Positions 59,440-64,000 of a DNA stretch of 64,000 bases are shown piece after piece. Where the stretch lies: positions 18,373,882-18,437,881 of the forward strand of contig CM049317.1 of the NCBI GenBank assembly GCA_026874595.1, written 5' to 3'. The position numbers were made by a program, and so were the translations under genes. The notes under the pieces were generated by a model. That model was not told the DNA's origin, ran no database searches, and saw only the letters and a list, made by a program, of their open reading frames with translations. The DNA is from Sipunculus nudus. Lineage: Eukaryota; Annelida; Sipuncula; Golfingiida; Sipunculidae. Numbering within the stretch: position 1 is the stretch's first letter; each line of letters starts with the position of its first letter.

Positions 59440-59672
59440 GGGAATAAGCTCACCGAAGTGTGACTCCTGGGATAATCAGTGTTGTTCTGATAGCAGAACG
59501 CTCTTAAGAGGAGGTGTGTTACGGGGCGACATAAAAACGGGCCGACCTGTGTCGCTAATAAAGCTGGTTTTTCTCGCGAAGCGGTTGGTACGCTAGACAT
59601 GTGCGCTACCAACATTGGTTCGAATCAGGGATCGGCCCTAAGTTTTCCCCTAAACAAGTTGTCTACGTAACA
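59440..59672 (+). mobile_element. Miniature LTR element relative: internal tail plus one terminal repeat
   Basis: TGACTCCTGGGATAATCAGT and AGCAGAACGCTCTTAAGAGG match the internal segment before the second repeat of the 53253 element. The terminal repeat (59517-59672) begins TGTTACGGGGCGACATAAAA and ends TACGTAACA. It has the best A box (TCGCGAAGCGGTTGG) and B box (GGTTCGAATCA), 43 bp apart as in tRNA genes. The left terminal repeat is missing. A GCTAATAAAGC polyadenylation-like signal lies inside. Confidence 0.7.
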
Positions 59673-61118
59673 ATATGTGTAATTGTATTCAAGATTTTTA
59701 ATACCTGACTTTTCAAACAATGAGAGTCAACAAGAAACAAGTCTTAAGTGTCGCACCATCTGTCAAGTTTGGTATAAACATGTGATCATGACAGCCGTTG
59801 ATATCATCACTGTTGGGCAGGGGTGATAAATGATCGTGTTTCTTTATAGCACACCGATCGATACAAATGTGAACCAGCAAGAGACATTTGATCCACAGAA
59901 CCTTTAGTCAGGAAAGCTATGCAGGGAGAAACATAGAACATATGGTCAATACATATCCCGTAAAACTGAAGAGTGTACCGTATTTAGTATAGCTAAATCA
60001 ACCTGTATCAAGGCCTAATGTTTTATATCTGGCTAAATGACAGTTCTACAATATAATTAAAACCCCTAGAGTTAGAACACTAAGGTCTCCAGAACTCCTC
60101 TCTCTTTCTCTGTCTCTAAGTCCCCCCCCCCTCTTATTTAGAAACATTTCGAAAACCTGTTATTTAAATTACACTTTTATATGCAAAAATGACTAAGTAA
60201 CATGAGTAATTATACATACAAAGCGGGAAAACCTTTCAGAATAAAATCATTCTGCTTTATCCATCCTCATTCAAGACAGTGTCAGTATGCCATGGTCCGA
60301 ACTCTATAATATACCTAAACACCTCTTAAGATCTGAAGAGAAAACAAAACATGTCATATAAAACTTTTAGACAATGCATATTTCAAAAGTTAAAATTAAA
60401 TAATTATTTACATAACTACATTTGAGATGCTATAATTAATTAATAACAATTACCTTACGGTGCCTTGATCATAAATAAATGAAATGAATATTGATAATCT
60501 GAGACATATAGACGTTGTACATTGCACATTAATTATCACAATTGAAATTCGATCATTAGTCACATTTATGAACTATGGTATACTATAATTAAAAGAAAAT
60601 AATAACCGTCTCATAAATCCATGATGTAAATATTTTCATCGGCTGAACATCGGTCACGTGAATATATAATTCACCAGGCAAATATATCGGTTTGTCGCGA
60701 GAATGAAGAATATGGTTCTGTGCTCAATAGAGGAACTACGCATAGCAATGTGATAACACCGCCAACGGTCAATTACAATTGAAACGGGACCGAAAATATA
60801 TTTAATTGAGCAAAATGGGTAATAGTGAACAAATACTGTGTGAACACATTCCATCCCTCTGTTTACACCTCGGACATATCTATTTACCTTTGTTTAATTA
60901 GTTGTAGGAGGAGAATGTCGATCGAAAACCTTCTGCAGCCAATTATAAAGCTGTTTGAATGTGATAACAGTCCTCACGCAGTGGCTGTACGTTCAAGACC
61001 TTCCTCCGATATCGTTAACCTCTGCTTAGGCAAGAGGCACGATAAATGTCATCACCCTCCCCGCTAATAAGAGATTTATATACTGTAATTAAAATATATT
61101 TCAATAATAAGAATGCAC
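59673..61118. other. No gene seen; C9 run near 60122-60130
   Basis: AT-rich. The frame at 60825-61067 (+, 80 codons) has no domain signal. Confidence 0.4.

Positions 61119-61175
<57 letters not shown>
61119..61175. repeat. Composite (TA)n(GA)n microsatellite
   Basis: TA passes directly into uninterrupted GA, as at 58210. Confidence 0.95.
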
Positions 61176-61178
<3 letters not shown>

Positions 61179-61736
61179 AAGGAGATATTTCAATATTCCC
61201 ACAGGTTTACAACAACATTTTTTTTTTCAACCTTACCCGAACAGAATCATTTGATAAATTGATGCCACGATTTGAAGTCTTGTTTCAAATATGACTAGCA
61301 TCTCCCAGCATTGCTTTAGTTTTAATAAGTAGATTTCTGCTTCATAAGCTGGATGAAAGCTTATTTAATCATATGCCTATGTGACCTTTTACCGTTAACA
61401 GCTTAACTACGGATAAACAAGATTAATATCCAATCTATCATACGAGAAATCTCGCAAAACATGTCAAGATATCTAATAGCCTAATTTGTCAAATAACTGT
61501 GGCTGCAGGGCACGGAAAACCAGAAAACAAGCATTACTGAAATGCCATTGGCAAGTGATAAGAAGTTACATAGCCGGCTTCATCAGTTGTGACATCCCCG
61601 GTGCGTCTGCCTCTCGTCCCGTTATCATTAACGTTCTTTCATCATATTCATCCGGTCAGGTTGTTGTCTCCGAAACAAAAGATGAAAGGATAATACAATC
61701 ATTAAAATTTATTTTCAATTTGATGGCTAGAAATCT
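61176..61736. other. No gene confirmed
   Basis: A frame at 61486-61881 (+, 131 codons) starts without ATG and ends inside the GCATTC repeat. Its unique part (about 85 codons) has no recognisable domain and is not supported. Confidence 0.35.
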
Positions 61737-62035
61737 GCATTCTTTGGAATGCAAGCTTCCGCTGGTAGGGGTCCCTATTTTGAGATGCACCCAAAATCGT
61801 GTTTACATTCATTTATTCGGCCAATTTTCCCAGGTTCATTCGTGCATAAGTGACTGTGCATTTGTGAATATTCCTTTATAACATCCCTGACATCGGATTT
61901 ACGCCAAAATCTAATAGATTTTTCCATGGCCTTTTCCTGAAATGCACTGAAAATTATGTTGTGAACAAATAATCAAATGAACAAAAACAGACAAACATAC
62001 ACATAAACGGGGAAGAACGCTGACCCTCCTGGTTG
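61737..62035 (+). repeat. GCATTC-headed repeat, copy 5
   Basis: GCATTCTTTGGAATGCAAGC opens the copy. CATTCATTTATTCGGCC, GTGCATAAGTGACTGTGCAT and TTGTGAATATTCC follow, and it ends with a degenerate CA region and ACGGGGAAGAACGC. Confidence 0.75.
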
Positions 62036-62663
62036 AGGTAATTATTTAGAAATGCTCTTAATTTTCGGTTAATCTGCATCCTGCAGCATCATATGAGCGA
62101 CGTGTAACCAATAAAATATATAGGGAAGTCACGTTGTATTCTTTGAAAACAAGCTATTCGAATGACTGATGATGTAAAGCTATATAAAGAAATGATTAAC
62201 CAATGTGTAAAATGAACTACTTAAATAACTCATAAATAACTCACAAAAATATAGTTCTGTTACATAAAAATATCGTCTGCAAATTATCCTATACGATAGA
62301 GGATTTCATATCTTAAACGTTCATTAATATTATACATTTTCCATAATGGGCAATGATTATTTTAGTCAGCTAACCAGACTCGTTATCAGGGGCATTCCAC
62401 TCCGCCTCATTTAGTTATAAGATAAAAATACTTAATTCATAAATTATGAATCTAGGGGTAGTCTTTCCAAAACGAAGTGTTTTTAATATTATTAAATGGT
62501 CACTAAAATGAATCAAAGATTTTAACATAGTCATTCAAATTTTACTTCTTTGCAATTATTTTTGTTTTGAAATTGAGACATACTGGCTCATACCTAACTG
62601 GGAATACAGAGAGAAATCTGTCTCCCCTAAACCCGTTTGTCTATGTTATATAGCTAGATTTTA
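62036..62663. other. No gene seen
   Basis: AT-rich, no supported features. Confidence 0.4.
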
Positions 62664-62855
62664 CAGGGGCGGATCCGGTATTTAGGAAAAGGAGGGGATA
62701 ACCAAGGAGGATAATTACTTAAAGAGAGGTCCCCAGGTCACGAACAGGAGACACCAGGTCGCACAAGTGGGTCTTAAACCCATAAAAAAGGTTACCGTTC
62801 CTGAATAAAGGGGAGGGACCCCCCCCCCCCCCCGAACCCCGGTCTGGCTTCTTAT
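62664..62855 (+). mobile_element. GGGGCGGATCC-type MITE with C run
   Basis: CAGGGGCGGATCCGGTATTT and AGGAAAAGGAGGGG open it. AGTGGGTCTTAAACCC, AAAAAAGGTTACCG, GGGGAGGGA and a C run (62819-62833) follow in family order. The right end near GGTCTGGCTTCTT is tentative. Confidence 0.65.
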
Positions 62856-63652
62856 TAAATGTATCAAATAGATTATTGTGTGTATATGACACGGCATATC
62901 ATAGTTTTAACTAAGAAAACCCGTGAATATAGACTAACATAGGTAAACACTTTTAATGTTTAATGCCTCATACCTTTTTGTCTGGTCATAAAAATGGAGC
63001 ATGTTGAAATATAGAATGGCTTTGGGGGTTCATCGGCCAGACGTTAGGCATGAAAACATAGATTTGGTAAATGTCAAGTGTTTTATTATTATAAATACCT
63101 TAATTTTAAAATGCGAAAACGTACAAAGAGGGAATCTAGAAATTATCCATCACACCATCTTTCTTTTAAGCAACAATGTGTACCGGTCATGCAGAGAGGA
63201 ACCATGTTTATCTATTGTATTCTTGCGCTAGAACACCTTAGGTATGTTATTTGAACATGTAGTGAGTGAAATTTTAATTTTTTAATCGGAAAACGTAATT
63301 TGAACATATCGTGAGGAAGTGTTTGTAATGTACACACGGCGGGAATGGAGTATTATGACAATAGTTACACTTCCTATTTCGGTGCATTTAAATTCTTAGA
63401 AAGGTTTGAAATACAGCATTTTAAGACATCAAAAGTGAATTATGAAATCTTTAACATTAAATGAAAATTTTAAGTTGGAACATACAGGTAAACCAATCAG
63501 AATGATTTTAATTTGTTTATTCCTATGCTGTCACAAACATGCAACAACTTGCAAATTACCTTATGATCTAAATAATTAACTTACGTAAACATAAATTAAA
63601 CAGAAAAATACGGAGTTATGTATTTTATAAAATTGGGACAGGGTGTCTGGCT

Positions 63653-63655
<3 letters not shown>
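62856..63655. other. No gene seen
   Basis: AT-rich; the 76-codon frame at 63001-63231 is featureless. Confidence 0.4.

Positions 63656-63730
<75 letters not shown>
63656..63730. repeat. Composite (CT)n(TA)n microsatellite
   Basis: CT to about 63687, then TA. It is the inverse orientation of the (TA)n(GA)n arrays at 58210 and 61119. Confidence 0.95.
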
Positions 63731-63733
<3 letters not shown>

Positions 63734-64000
63734 GTAATATGCAAAATACATGTTTTTCCTTCACTAAAAGTTGTGATTTTTAATATTCCTGAAAATTTCT
63801 TGAGCAGACAAAGGCGGCTAGTCATCGGAAGGTTTTATATATGGAAAGCTACTTTCAGATGGAAGTTATTATTGTTGATATATATACCCTTTTTCTCTTT
63901 ATAAAGCCAACTTCCGTAAAAATAACCGGAAAGGAACCGTCACTACTGTCGCTTATATATTAAACTGTGTAATTTTAACTTCATCTGTTTGGATAAGGTT
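63731..64000. other. No gene seen
   Basis: AT-rich, no supported features. Confidence 0.4.

Overview
This window is animal nuclear DNA that is AT-rich, intron-like and heavily loaded with repeats. It contains one convincing protein-coding exon and otherwise a dense palimpsest of transposable-element remnants, minisatellites and TA microsatellites. Several features point to a mollusc, probably a bivalve: tandem ~300-bp units ending in a GGAC tetranucleotide run, tRNA-headed SINEs, GGGGCGGATCC-type MITEs, and a LINE C-terminus of invertebrate type. The species cannot be named from the sequence.

The gene is at 4801-5119 on the + strand. It is a first coding exon with a signal peptide, the start of an ANF-receptor ligand-binding domain and a consensus GTAAGT donor in phase 1. 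It looks like the 5' end of a natriuretic-peptide-receptor-like receptor guanylyl cyclase. No second exon could be recognised in the remaining 58.9 kb, so most of the window is probably intron 1 of this gene or intergenic DNA.

Layout. 0-4 kb: SINE remnants and an inverted minisatellite. 4.8-5.1 kb: the exon. 7.7-8.6 kb: ~300-bp tandem repeat. 9.7-17.3 kb: three copies of a GCATTC-headed repeat, one split by an 851-bp fold-back element with a TTA target duplication, plus a 277-bp tandem duplication. 18-20.9 kb: degenerate tandem units with an embedded inverted-repeat element. 21.9-27.9 kb: a dead LINE fragment, MITEs, SINEs and a solo LTR set in a TA microsatellite. 28-39 kb: mostly unique-looking sequence. 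40.5-41.9 kb: a pogo/Tigger-like deletion derivative with a transposase HTH remnant. 44.5-46.3 kb: a second solo LTR, opened by a 5'-truncated LINE with a 9-bp duplication. 46.5-47.9 kb: a second Tigger-like element in a TA microsatellite, carrying a nested MITE. 48.7 kb: a 34-bp minisatellite built of palindromes. 53.2-53.7 kb: a ~467-bp miniature LTR element whose ~160-bp terminal repeats contain a tRNA-like pol III promoter, with a partial relative at 59.5 kb. 56.2-56.9 kb: a 32-bp minisatellite. 58-64 kb: composite TA/GA microsatellites and more MITE copies.

Apart from the receptor exon, the genes do not work together as a unit. The most interesting structure is the layered insertion history and the miniature LTR element with the tRNA-like terminal repeats. 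All family calls rest on reading and comparing copies inside the window; no database search was possible.
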